Positions 35,001 to 50,000 of a stretch of DNA of 64,000 nucleotides are shown piece by piece. Position 1 is the stretch's first letter, and every line of letters starts with the position of its first letter. The position numbers and the translations under genes were made by a program. The notes beneath the pieces are model-generated. The model was not told the origin of the DNA and ran no database searches. It was given only the letters and a program-made list of their open reading frames with translations. Origin of the DNA: Turritopsis dohrnii (lineage: Eukaryota; Cnidaria; Hydrozoa; Anthoathecata; Oceaniidae); NCBI GenBank assembly GCA_027922465.2, contig BQMF02000029.1, positions 434,001 to 498,000 of the forward strand, read 5' to 3'.

Positions 35001-38000
35001 CTTATAATACAAGGGTGATAGTTGGTAGTGGTTCAAATCCTGGCACTGTAGAATGCTAATGTGATATGAAAATATAGAATAATAACGTATACAACGAAAA
35101 GGTATAATGATGTACATGATGTGATGTAATGAACAAGTGCCTCAAATAACATAAATAAAACCACATCACCTATCAGTCTAGCAGCGCTTAAAATAACTGC
35201 CGGTCACCGGTCATTGGCCGCCATAATGATGTCTGTGACCGTCTGAAAACTTTAATAAACGGCCAACATGACCGGCCACTTATTTTGTGAGACGTAATAA
35301 TTATTTACTCCTTAAACCTTTGTAGAAACTTCCTATATAAAGAAAAATCACAATCAAATAACCATAACAGCTTGTGTAATATAAGCAAAATAAAATGTAC
35401 AGAATAGATGGCATTGTGATGTCTACTATTCTTAATCGAAAGTGAAAAAAATTAACACTCCTCCCACGTGATTTTTATTTAAATTAAACAATTTTAGTGA
35501 AAAATATGTCAATTTTTTTTGTTACAGAAAAACTCAAACACGTATTCTCTTATTTCTATTCCGTACAGGTCTTAATTAAAAAGATTGACATACGACGGAA
35601 GTATAATTGATTCAATTTGAAAAAGAAAAAAAAGACCACTCTGTTTTGAAACTTAAAGGGAATTATTCTTCAAATGATTTTAATTTTGAGTTTTTTTTGT
35701 GTTATGTCTATTTCCAGTGTTTTCAAATCACAAAGCATAAGAATTCTATATAAAATACATCAGCGAAAGATTTATTTTGATAGATCAAAAAAACCTCAAA
35801 AGTGAAATGAATGCACCCGCGAGGAAGAGTGTATCGTTTAGATTAGTCAAACATGCATTTTAAAGAATTTATTTACTTATCGATTAGGCAAAAGAAAAAG
35901 GAAAAGAAAATGTAAGCTTATAACTATTCTACCTGATAAATACATTATTACTGCCATCCTTGGGCACTCTTAACATGCGGGGCGGATGCCCTCTACAACT
36001 GCCCTAGTTTTGGGGGTATAATACGTTGTGACCGTCGTGAATTAGACGATGGCCGCCTCAATTTGCGTCGTACAGGTCAAATGACCGGTAGTGAGTAAAT
36101 TTTTATTTTAAGCGCTGGTCTAGTATGTGCAAGTTCTCTGTCTTAAAATCTGACGTATACATTCCTGTTGGAGGCCCACATCAGTGGATAACACTGCCAG
36201 TTCCCCCCGGCCTCGTTAAAAAAACAAAAAAAAAAGTTCAACTTGACAGTATTCTTTATACTGAGAAGGCCATGTTAGCGATACTTGTTAAGTTTATGTT
36301 TGATCTTTGACGTAAAACAGTCGCTAGTGTTGATTAATTACCGATTCCATTAGTTTAGGTTTTGAATAGGATTGTTTTTGAAATGATAGAACTATTTAAT
36401 AACCAGATGGTGTTTGTTAGCTAACAGACTTTGAATTAAAATAGAAAACGGAAAGAAAACACTTGCCTATATCAGTCATTATGGCAGAATACGAAAAAGT
36501 GAAGTCTACATCTCACAAAAATGAGAAAATAAAATCGTATGCTTTATCTTATAAAATATCTGTGATTGAACATGCTAAAAAGTCGTCAATAGGAGCAGCT
36601 GAAAGAAAATTTGGGATTGACAGAAAACGATTAAAAGCATGGATAAGAGATGAAGACAACAAGCAGGAAAATTAGCTCTAAAGTAGGAGGCAGTTCTTCG
36701 AAGAGACTTGATGGCGGTGGAAGGAAGGTGGTGGATAGGGAATTAGAGAACTCAAAGGTCAAGAAATTTACGAGTATCACGAATAACAATCATGTGAAAA
36801 GCTGAAAAGTATGCAGATGAAAAAGCTGAAAGTAACGGTCGAATTAATGAATTCAATGCAAGCAAAGGATGGCTAGGGTTATCAGTGCAAAAAACGCCAG
36901 AACAAATCATTAATAAAGTGATATTCTATATTCTATATGTTCTCCAATTGAAAGAAAGAAACAGTTATGATTTAAATGGTATTATTGCTATGGATGAAAC
37001 AGCCCTGTGGCATGATATGTTGTCGAAAACTACAGTTACTGCAAAAGGTGCAAAATATGTTGTATTAAAAAAAACAGGTCACGAAAAAAACAGAGTTACC
37101 GTTACTTTAGCTGCTAAAGCAAATGGTGATAAAATTAAGCCGAACATTGTCTTTCCAGGACAAAAACGAGAGGGTCAAAATTTAAAGAAAGATAATGAAA
37201 TAAAGAACTGTTGTTACATTGAATCGACTACTAATGGCTGGATGAACGAGACGATAACGTTAGATTGGATCGAAAATGTTTTAAAAACTTTTACTTTTGG
37301 TAAAAGAAGACTATTGGCATGGGACAGTTTTAGAGCCCACCTTACACAAAGTGTGAAGGACTTACTCAATAGAGGAAAAATTGATGCTATTGTTATTCCT
37401 GGTGGTGCAACAGGGCATATCCAGGCGCCTGATGTGTCCTGGAATAAGCCAATGAAAGATCATCTAAGAGAAATGTATGGGTAGATGAAGGACCCCACAC
37501 CGAAACTAAAGGAGGAAATATGCATGGACCTCCATTAAAATTGATTGTTAAATGGATTTTAAATGCGTGGGAAGAACTTGATCGTAGCATTATCCAAAAA
37601 TCATTTTGTTGCTGTCTGTTATCAATTGCCAATGATGGGACCGAGGACAACGAAATATTTTGTTTTAAAGAGGGGAAACCCTTAAGCTCTGGTTTTGAAT
37701 GGTTGAAAGCTGCAATGAAAGAGGTCAGCCAGCCGCTTGTGGATCCTTTTAATGAATCTGATATCGAAGATGATCCTAATCTTGTTATCGACTCTGATCG
37801 AGAAGAATACGACGACGTAGACATAGACTAGCAAGGCATTACATGAACTATTCTTGATATTTCTTCTGTTTACTGTACATAGTTTTTCTTTATTATATAT
37901 TTGGCTGAAAAAGGTCATTTAGCCGATAGCTATCCTATGTTAAGACAGAAATTTCCATGAAGCAAATTTTAACTTAATATTGACCTTAATTGACTTCTGG

Positions 38001-41000
38001 GAAGGTTTAAAAAGTATAATGAGAACAGCGCTTACAATAACGGGCGATTGCCGATCAATGATCGGTGAGAGATTCAAAAGATGATCATCTGGAATGTAAT
38101 TGAGACGATCTATGTGATCTATGTGATCGCTGCACATTTACTCATTCATTTCTTTTTTTCGTTTTTTACTTCTTTACTACTTCACCCGGCAAATGAGAGG
38201 TTGTGGGTGCAAGTCCCACTCGATCCGATAACTTTGCCTTGCAATTGGAAAGGTATGTTGTGTGCGAATATCATATATGTGACGGTTTATGGGAAAAGGA
38301 TAACAACCTAAAAATCGATCCAGGATCGCTTTTCCGATTAAGCGATCATTTGGATCGAAAAATCGATTTTAAAAGATCGATTTTTTGTAGTTTTGGATCA
38401 CTATTTCGATCCTAATAAATCGATTTTCCGATCCTAATAGATCGATTTTCCGATCCTAAAGAATCGATTTTCCGATCCTAAAGAATCGCTTTTCCGATCC
38501 TAATAGATCGATTTTCCGATCCTAAAGAATCGCTTTTCCGATCCTAAGGAATCGCTTTTCCGATCCAAATAAATCGTTTCACTTTTCTGATCCTATTGGC
38601 CACTTTCTCGTTTCTAAGTGATGTTAATTATAAGAATAAAGTCAATAAGTTAATAAGATTTTCATCATCGTAGATTCTCTATGTATCATAATAAAATAGA
38701 AGCATTAAACCTCAGATTATAAACAAGAACCAAATGGTGAAAAAACGGCATTATAAAACTGGCGCAATAATATGAATAGATACAAAAACACCATCCATCT
38801 GGAAATAGATTTTTATTTTTAGACTAAAGGCTGTTTTCCACTTTTGGAAAATTTAACGCAGAGAGAAACGGGCGAATACTGGGGAAAGAACGTGATTGGA
38901 TCTTTCGCTAATGTAAACGTAGCTTAATTAATAACCAAAATTTATAACAAAAGAAATATACTTGTATGAGCTGCAAAATATATTTTAAAGACAAATGTGC
39001 GCCAAGAGAGAAAAAAAAAAAAGGAAAAGGAAATGTAAATAAAAACTAAAAATCGTTGCTATCGCTGTAATAAGATTGTTTGTTTACATAGTAGATTCCA
39101 TGTTTCATATACGTGACCGTCCAAGGGATTTTGATAACAAACGATATAAATAAAATAAAGTGACGGTATTTTGTTAGAATATGAAAAGTAGGATTCACCT
39201 ACTTACTACGTTTCGTTTCGTTCAACGTCTATGTATGTTTATATTTTTCATATTCCCATGCGCCAGTTTTCGAGGTTGGAACATAACTGGGAGTATTATA
39301 TCTAATTGCTATTTTGCCAAATAAAAATAAAAAGTTTTTTTATTGATAAAGATGTCTACACTCTCAAAAGATGTTGTTGTTATCGCGACTTCAGCATTAT
39401 TTTGAAAACTCAATGTGACGGATGTATAATTACAGGTAGCACGCGTTCGTGTTAAATAATGAACTGGTTACCTGGTTCTTATTCACTAGGACATAAAATA
39501 AACAACAGTTTGTTCTCAAGTTGCTACAAATAGAAACCGTCTGCTATAATTCTTTTTTGTGTTTAAGTTGTTCCACCGCTGTTCACATAACAGAACATGG
39601 TTCACATTCAGTTTAATAAAAAAGAAAAAAAAGTTTGTTTTAAAGTTACTACCAATAGAAACCGTCCCTTACAATTCTTTTTTGAGTTGTTCGATCGATA
39701 TTTTGGTTTATTCCTTGGGGGAAAATGTTTATCAGAATTTTAATCAACACTTGAGTGAGTGATATAGAATCAAAAAAGCGATTCATTAGAATTGGAAAAG
39801 CGATTCATTGGAATCGGAAAAGCGATTCATTAGAATCTAAAAAGCGATTCATTAGAATCGGAAAAGTGATTCATTAGAATCGGAAAAGTGATTCATGTGA
39901 ATCGGAAAAGCGATTATTTGAAGCTAAAAATCGATTTTAAAGAATCGCTTTTTAGCTTCAAATAATCGCTTAATCGATTAAGCGATTCAAATCGCTTTTT
40001 CGCTTGTTATCCTTTTCCCATAAACCGTCACATTTCATTTCATTTTTTCTATACCCACATTACTTAAAATGATTAGCGATCACACAAAAATGCAATAATG
40101 TGAGGTGTAGTTATTCTATTATTATAAAATAGATTAATTAATGTTATTAAGAAATCGATTTTCCGATCAAATAAAAATCGATTTTCCGATCAAGTAGAAT
40201 CGATTTTCCGATCAAATAGAATGGATTTTCCGATCACATAGAATCGATTTTCCGATCACATAGAATCGATTTTCCGATCACATAGAATCGATTTTCCGAT
40301 CAAATAAAATCGATTTTTCGATCATATTGGATCCAAATCGAAATCGATTTTCCGATCATATTGAATCGATCTTTGTACCCAAAGATCGATCTTTTCAGGA
40401 TCGATTTTTAGAGTTGTTATCCTTTTCCCATAAACTGTCACAAATTAATATATAAAATGCAGTTATATTATAGTAGTATTAAATGAATCTATTGGTTTCG
40501 GGACACGATCTGCTTGTGTATTGATGTGATGTGAAGGTCATTTACAATTAATTTTTCGGTATTTTTTCTCCTTCCTCAAAATTTGTAAACAGTGTGAAAT
40601 TTTATTTATTTACTTATTTATCAAAAATATTTCAACAGGATGCAAGCTTCAGTTTATAGATACTGCTATTAATGCCAGTCCTGCGTATATAATGATAAAA
40701 GTTAATAAAAACAACAATAAAATCTAAAATATAATGTGTCTGGGTTAGTGAGAGTAAGGGTCAGGCTTAGCTTCATTTTGTTCAAACATATTTGTAAGTG
40801 TTCTCACCGTTTGGTTTAAATGTATATAATGGTTGCAATTTGACACATGAACATACTCTAATATTCAAACTGGGAAACGAAAAAAGGGACTTAAAAACAT
40901 ACTCCTCTATTTATATGAAACAAAACATGCTCAACTTAGATTATTCATTGACAAGATAACTAAGGTATATTAGGCCATTATTCATCAAATGCTCTGTTGC

Positions 41001-44000
41001 TAGGGGGGAGTGACCACTGTTGCTAAGGTAATTTTGAAATTTCTTTTGTTATACGAATGCATTTGCTACACCAAACAAAAGAATATGAAAACAGAAGTGG
41101 TACCAGTAGGACTCGCTTTCGTGTTATTCAATGAAATTAAAAAACATCTTAGTTTCCAACTCCCTTTTTTAACTTTAATGGGGAAAAAATTAAATGTTTA
41201 AATTCAGACGTGTGGTAATTGGTCTAACAGGTGTGCAGACAAACACTCTTGATTTTGTGTTTGGGCGTATGCGGTTACCTGGTCCAGGCCTGTATGTGGA
41301 AAGTATAAGCACTTAGTATACTACACTAAGTTCTGATCGGTTAAATTTTCATTGTGATGGCCCGTTTTTTCAATGTAACAATCTTTATGATCGTCAGACT
41401 TACAAAAGTTATTTTAAACGCTGTGAGAACAACTATAAATAACTTTTATGTTGATTGGTAGAGAAAAGTATTCAGGATTTGAATAAACAGAGATCCATTA
41501 CAATCTTAATTGTTATGTTTTTGTTTCAGGATTTCTTTGGAATTTTTTATCTATACCAGTGTTTTATCCATCCTTTGAATTATCAAACAATAAAGGTTTT
41601 ATATTCACTGTGATATATTGATTACTAAAAGATGAGTTATCTATCAAACCAAAAATGCATGTTTTGCCTTAGAGTAAATAGAGTAAATTATGTTTGCAAC
41701 ATATGACATGTTATAGTATTGACTGAAAACTACGAACTTTACAAGAGGATGTTTTTATGATGATAACTGCAAAGCAACAATATTACTAGGTTGTTTGTAA
41801 AAGTTGATTCCAATTAATAATGACCTTAACAATAGGAGATTAAAAAATTGCAATTTAGAAGTTTCCATCATAATACACAAATTTAGAAGTTTCCATCATA
41901 ATACACAAATTTAGAAGTTTCCATCATAATACACAAATAAGAAAGCCTCGCTAATAACCTTTATGCCAATCCAATCAACAATTTAATGCTTGATTCATGT
42001 TAAAATACATTCAATCCAATTTCAGAAAGCTTCATCACAGAAATGAAAGTTAAAAATGATCTCATTGTCACTTCAGTAATGAAAAATCTAAGAAATTGAA
42101 CTAATTTTTTTTATAAAGACAACAGCCATTCTAGACACTAAATATTCTTTTCTAGTATTTCAAATGAGATCATTTTTTGGGTAAACGTAAATCAGGCAAA
42201 AAAATCTTTACTTATTTATTTCAGCATACAGGATATGTACGTTTCAATATTATCAATACTGCTATCAATATGTGTCTCATTTTAAATGATTGTAATTATA
42301 ATAGTAAAAAGATTTAAGAGAAAAAAATGAAATAGCTAGAATTACCAAAAGCCAAAAATTAAAAATTTCAAAACCATCATGTTTCATGTTTCGTGTGTTT
42401 CATAGTGTTGGAGAATGCTGAATTCAACAGGATTACATCATCTCCTTATGCTAAACGGAAGCTCATGAAAAATTCTTGCCTGTATGAATCAGAAAAAACA
42501 CCTGCCATGTTCAGCAATCTCAAAGTAATATTAGAAATTAATACATACATCCAGGGATTTTTCCAAGCACTTTTGGTTACTACCATTTTCCGTAGGGAAG
42601 ATTGAGTTTAACAGTCCATGAAGCTCCGCAATTTTAGAGATTTCAATCTCCACAAACAGGCCTTGTCATGACAGGCATGCGAAGGGAGTTGGAAACTAAG
42701 ATGTTTTTTAATTTCATTGAATAGCATGAAAACGAGTCCTACTGGTACCACAAAGGAAATTTCAAAATTACCTTAGCAACGGTGGTCCTTCTCCCTACCG
42801 ACAGAATATTTGGTGAATAATGGCCTAATTACTCTCTCAAAACATGTTTTTAAATACTACGCATTAAAGAGCTAAAAAATGTTTAATTGACAATGAATGA
42901 TTGAGTTTCTAAACTCAATCCAATATTGAGTTTCAACTACCGGTAAATGGTATTTGGAAAGTGCTTGGAAAAATCCCTGACATCACCACCAATGTACTAG
43001 AATCATAGAATAGAAGATTTTCTGAATGTGCAGTGAAGTGATGTTTCTTTGTTGTTTCGGCAAACAAGTTGCATCGCTCGACAGTGAAAAGAGTCGAACT
43101 AGTTGAAGAGTACTGCAATAAGTAAATGATACGGGCTTGGCACATTTGACAATCATGTACTGTCTGATCTTTGCGCAAATTATCAGCTTACTTGTGCAAT
43201 GCTTCTATGTACTTTTGAAATAACTTCCCAAGTTTAAGTTTAGGTCTACGGTCACACCAAGATACTTGTACGATGCTGTATAGTGAACTATTTGGTTATG
43301 TTTAGTGTGTCTGGTTGTGAAGACAGTCTTTTAGCAATTCTGAATAACATAGTTTTGCTTTAGCATTCCTTCAACCTCGAGTTAACTCGTTACTATTACA
43401 CCAAGAGAGGTCACCTTATCCTTAAGCTTACCCTTTAAACTGCCAACTACTGAACTAAAATAAAAGCATTAGATATCAAATTTCTGTCATTATGTTGGAA
43501 TGTCATTCATTATAAACACTGAAGGAGTAGTTGTGCTTTTAGAAGGTTACAACTTTTAAATCGCTTGCCAAAAGTTGTTGCAATTTTTCCAGAGTTTTTT
43601 GGGATTCTTATAGCTAACTTTAAAAAGTTCTTTTTTTATTTTCTTTTTGTAAGCTACAATATCGTAATGAGATTTTGAGGGATTTGTGAGACTTGCGAAG
43701 TAGTTGATCCTGGCCATTCATTTGTGTTTTGATTTGCACCGATAACCATGTCTACATAATCCTCTTTCTTATTATTGGAGCCATTTTGTCGAGGCATGTG
43801 GTGATTAGCTCTTTTAGTTTTCTCCAGCAAGTGTTGACATCTGTACTTTCGATCACTTTTCGAGTTCTGGATTGTCTCGGACAATTGTATTAGGTTATAA
43901 ATCTTGTAGTTTCTGGATGCAATGGTCTTTGGCGGGAGGGTTTGATGATTAAGATTTGATGATTAGATTAAGCTTCCACACAGAACAAAGAAAGTCGTGA

Positions 44001-47000
44001 ATCACTGAATGAAGCTGGAATTGCATGCAACACTTACATTATTTGGGGGTGGTTGACTTGAATAATGTCAATGCAAGTTTGTAAGTGCGGTGTGTAGTGT
44101 GGGTTGGTTTTTTAATCAACCGTTTGAGGCAATAAACATTAAAAATTGATTTTATCTCTTTGTCAACCACTGAAAAGGCCAGTTATCCTTGTTGATTATA
44201 GAGATATTTTCCCAAAAAGGTTGCATTCAATTAGGGATGCAATCACTCTCTAAAATAAAAGTGGGATGCACACTTTAAAATTGATATTAAAACTTGCTAA
44301 ATGCGTAAAAAACAACGTTATAGTTCGAAACCCCCCCTTAATAAAGGGGGGGGTTGGAAGGTTCCAAAATAAGCAAAAAGGGGGGGTTTCCGAAATTTTG
44401 GCTTGAAAGGGGGTGATTGAAAGAAAGGGGGGGTTTGGTTTTAAAAGGGGGGGTTTGAAAGAATTTTGTAAAATAAAAAATTTGATTTAGATGTACATTC
44501 AAAAGTATTTATTGTGGGGTCAAAAAATTGATCAGTTGTAATGTAGACTGGTATCTTGTTATTTTACATCCACTTTTTTCTAGAGAGAATAATAGAAAAT
44601 TGTTTAAAAAAATAATTCATCTTGGATAGTTTTAATTCATTTCTTTAGCTTTGATGAGCCTTCATTCAATAATTATCTTCTTTTCTTGCTGGACTATTAA
44701 AACTGGTAAAACAAGTTTTTAGAAGAAATCTTTTCATAGCCTTGAGAACTGCAATGCAAAGGCTTCCAATAGTTAATAGTCTTGAGAGCTGCAATGCAAA
44801 GGCTTCCGATAGATATTTTTTGTTAATGTTATTTAAAAAAAAGATTGACTCGAGTTATTTAGATTGACTGTCTAGGTTATTAGTTGGTTGGAAATTTAGC
44901 ATTCATAGATTTTTAGAATTAAAATTTAGAATCAATGACACCTAATAATAAAAACGAAAACTGCACTCATTGAAATGTTTTGTTGAATTACTCTATTAGG
45001 ATTTGCACCTTTAATCTCTTCAAATCTATAGTCTTTGTATTATTTTGCTAATTATAAATTAAAGTTTTACTGTTCTAACAAAAGCTACAGACCATTTAAA
45101 GTTCTTAACCTATGTTTAATTTTGTTTGCATTAGTCTTAGTTATTACACTATATCTCAGTTTTTTATTTCATTACTTTAAAAAGATTCTTGATGAATAAT
45201 TTCTCTGAATCCAGTTACTCCATGAATACCCCACACTAAGTTTCTTATTACTAAATTGATTATCTATGATTTGATTAAATTAAAGTTTTCTAGTAAATTC
45301 AGTTTTATCTCTGTGAAGGTATACTTATATCAATTTAAAGCAATTTTTAACAGCTACCTACATAGCGGATTGAAGGCTGTCCCAACTGGTTAAAAAGTCG
45401 TAATTTAGGGGGGTTGAACAAAAATCTGAAAGGGGGTGGTTGATAGAAAGGGGGGGTTTCCTTTTAAAAGGGGGGGGGGGGGGGTAGCAACCCCCTTACG
45501 AACTATGTATTAGTATAATGTCGTTCAAGACTGCTTTGTATTTGTTTGAATTATAAAGTTTTTCCAAAACAATAGTTTTCCTTTTTATATTAATCAATAT
45601 AAAAATATAATATTTCATTTTAGGCATTGATTTTCAATGGCATCTACCTCTTATTTGCAGCTATTGTTATTTTTTTATTATTCGCAATGTACTTTCTGGT
45701 ATGTTCATGTTACTTTTGTGCAAATTGCAAGCCACAGTCGCTGAAGCCACGCCCTACCAGAAGCCGATGTTTAAGGTTTCTGATTGCTTTTATTGCATTT
45801 TGTTCATGGTAAGATTTGTGATTCTTCTTATGATGTTCAAATTTATTAGTCTTAATAGTGTTTTGTATTAGTTGCCATTTTGAAAATACTGATTATAGAA
45901 AAGAGGCTTCTAAACTTGTTTTTGCATAAAAATAACTTTTTATCTTGAAAAGATTTTGAAAAACGTATGTTTATAATTGTATTTAAATGTTTTTGAAATT
46001 ATTGTTATATCTCATCCTTTAAAATGTTTGATCTTTGTGGTGTTTTTCAGTTTTTCAGTTGGTGTTGCTTTTTATGGTAACAATCAAACACGAAATGGTG
46101 TCCAAGAATTTGCTGACTCAGCTGACAATATATACTCCTTCTATGATTTGTATCAATTCAAAGTGAGTTTCCAATCTTTTTGAATCTTTTCGAATCCTCA
46201 CAATGTTTCCTTCAACCAATACATGCACATTTCAAGAATACTGGCTTAGGATTGGTTCGGATTGTTTTGATTCATGGTGGTTGTAACGTTCCAGAGGAAA
46301 TGGGAGGAATATTCAAAGTTCAAATTGGAGAAAAAAGCTGTTGACTTTTGTCATACATACGCAAAGAAAATTTATTTTTGTAAACAGGAAATAAAAAAGT
46401 GTTTTAAACAACTGATCAAAGTAATAATGAGCTGATGATTGCCACAAATAGACATGAAAATCAGACTTCTAACCTAAATTCGGGTCTGAAATTTTCAGAG
46501 TGTGACATCACTGAAATCTACAAGATTCTTGATCATTGATCTTAGTAACGGCATATAGGCAGACATGCATTTTTTTAGTCAGTTTTTCAAGATCACCTCT
46601 CCGTTATGTTATTTCCGGGTCACATTTGACATGAGGGATTCTGATGCATTATTTACGAAATTAAAATCATAAAACATTTCTGAAAGGTACTAGTTAATTT
46701 TAAGCAATGATATTTATTTATTTATTTATTTATTTATTTAGAATAATATCCTGTCATATTTTGTTTCAATTGCGATATCGAAAGGCATTAACCCTCTGGA
46801 AGAATCAGTGTCTGTTCTCAGTCCTAATATTTCATCACCACTGAAAGACCTATTGGAAAAGTTCAAAAAGTCAGCTAATCTTTTGGAGATGAATGGCAAC
46901 TTACTGAACGATGCCAATGTTGACTTGAAGTCTGTGTCTGAAGACTGTGTCAAGTATGATGACATAAGGTATTGCTGAAAAACTTCATTGAACGCATTCA

Positions 47001-50000
47001 TTGGTGATATCATACATAATTGCAGAGCATATTCAATTGTTTCGATTGCAGGTGGTGGGTGACCCTCTCTGTGTTGATTTGGCAATTGTTACTTGGTTTG
47101 GTAATAATCTACGCAGCATTCTCAAGTCAAAGAAGATCGCCACTGATAGTGTAAGCTTCATGTTTTTAGGGATTATACAGAAAGTGATAAGCAATTGAAA
47201 GGTAATGGTGAAGGAGGAAGATGCTCGTGATGTCAATATCAGTCTTCTCAATTGCGTTCTTCCGTTGACCACAAGATTTATCAGACTCTGAATAAAAAAT
47301 ACAAGAATGATAGAAAACAATGCATGAAATTGCTACTTACTATTATAGTGCTGGAGATAACAAGAGTGATTGCAACGAAACTGTTCAGATTTTAATGACT
47401 GGAATAGTAAAACAATAAAAGGATTTCTCTTTGAAATTGCTGTTAAGCAAAGTTATTGGAAGGAAAATCTAGAATTAGTCAATAGAAACAAAATTTATTC
47501 CGACAGCATCCAAGAATACAAACATTAAACCATGCAACATTTTTAAGAGAATGTCTGGATTTTGACAAAAGTTATCTGACCAAAAGTCAGATGATTACAA
47601 AAGGAACCTAAAAAATCGTTTGCACAGATTTCGACAAAATCTGCAAAAACTAATCCCACAGTTAACTATTTGAAACTAGCTAAAATAAGTGACGTTGCAT
47701 CATTAATAGATGTTTAAAAACAATCTAACCATTCTTAACCATCAAAATAAGCACAAGTTTGAAATTAGTTTCAAAATAATGAATATTGAAGGGAAAAAAT
47801 GAACATGAAATTCATCTGAAAACAAACAAAAGTAAAAAGTTAACGTGAAAAAAGTGCTTGGTCAGTTTGTCCATGTCAGTTGTGGAAAGTCTCTGGGGAA
47901 GACTGATGCATATATACATGTTTACAAATAGTATTGGATGAAAACTAACTTCAAAGTAATCTCATCCTTCGTAAATTTGGTATCAAGGTAGTATCAAACA
48001 CTATCCATTGTTGTACACAGATATTTTCCGGACAAAATTGTTTTTAACTGTATTCTGATTAACACCAGTGCTGCATGAAAATTCGAATAATGTATTGATC
48101 AGTCTGTAATTTTGATCATAATTAATTTTGATGTTTAGATTGACGATCATGGCTGTCTTGTGTTTATTCCTGATGATGGCAAGTGTAGGCCTTGAAGTAC
48201 CTCTTAGTGTGGTAAGCTGCATTGGTTGTTTATCATTCAATTTTCTCTTTCCTTCGATAATCTTGAGCCATTTTACTAAACTATTTGATGGCTGTCAGTT
48301 CTACAAAACATGGGGCTGCAGTCAGTGTGATTGGTAGCAAACACAGTATTTAAACTCAATTTGAATTTGCTGTTCATGTATTACAGATTTATCCTCTAAC
48401 ATACAGTGTGAAAAAATATCCCAAATTTTCTAATTTTTTGTGTCTTTTTTTAAGGGAGCTGCCGATTTATGCAAATCACCAAGAAAGTCATTACTTCAAT
48501 ATGTGAGAAAGCAACCTGCTAAAGGTCTGTTGTTATCATTTTTTTGATAAGTTTGATTGGAGAATATCAAAATGATATTTTCTTAACATGACGATGATTA
48601 AATTAAAATTAAAAATTAACAAACTGATTGTTCTGTTGTAATTATCATCCATGTTGAAAGACATGCAAATCGGAATCCAAGGACACTGGAGCTGATGTGG
48701 CTACACTAACTGTTGCTGTGGAACTTTTTTGTGTCTAGCTACCATTTTTAACATCGAAAATATATTTGAACTAATTACCCAAGTGTTTCATCTCAGTAAA
48801 AGGTTGACCAGATTGGCCAAAAATAGTTTTAGCTTGCTGCCCTCAATCCTGAGTGGTACCTTTTGGCACACTTTGCCTTATATGTGGTTTGTTCCCATGC
48901 ACTTATTTCTTTTGACTGCACATCTTGGAGTCTCTCTCGTATTGGCATTCAAATCCGTTATTGATTGGGAATCTTCTCTTTGAATAGGCTTGGTCCTCTA
49001 TTATTTGGATTGCACCAATACAAGCACACAAAATCCCCTGCAGCAGGTATGTATCACTTGTTGACAATACAAAATATTTAGAGTTGGGTTTCATGTGATC
49101 GTAAGCAGATCGAAAATTCAAATGTAATCTACAATTTTGTTGTCTAAACCCAGTGGGCAAAATCTTTAAAAAGTCACCGTGACGGAGAGCATTTTTAGAA
49201 AAATTGTGCGTAGATTTCTATAGAAATGCACTCCTTCGCAGATATTTTTCGATAAATGTGCCGGCTGGGAACCTTGGCATATCGATATCTTTCAAATCAT
49301 AGACTTCAAGTTCTGTTCATTGTTTTTTGATCTCAACTTTTTCTGAGGTTTCTTCATTTTCTTCCGATATTTATTTGACTGTTTTCTTACGTCATTGTGT
49401 TTCTTTCAGCCTTATAGCGACATTACGTCATTGTGTTTTTTTCAGCCTTATAGCGACATTACGTCATTGTGTTTCTTTCAGCCTTATAGCGACATTACGT
49501 CATTGTGTTTCTTTCAGCCTTATAGCAACATTCAGAGAGAACTTGAACTAGCCCAGCAACTTTTAACGGTCGTTAAAAACAATCCGATTGTTAAAAACCT
49601 AAACAGCTCCAATGTAAGTAATTTCCAAACATGATGAATAATGGATTTTTTTTTTTTTTTACTTCTGTTGAAAATTACGTCAAGATTTATATAGTTCAAG
49701 TAAGATGAATTTAATGGCAGCAAAAAGGACTTTCAAGGATTGTTTTCTATTTTGGGTTTTAATAAAAGCTTCCTTGTATCCCGCAGCGATTTTTTTTCTA
49801 GGTTTATATCAATGTAATTGAACAATCGCTATCCAGCAGTGATTCTGTGTTAAAAGAATTGATGAAGATGTTAGCGTGCGACAGTGTACACAAAGTAAAC
49901 GCTTGTGCATTTTAATTTGTTTATTTATTAATGATTCCCCAAGACGGTTTCTACTGTTCCAGTACTTATTTTCAATGATGGTCCTGTGAAGAAGATTCTA

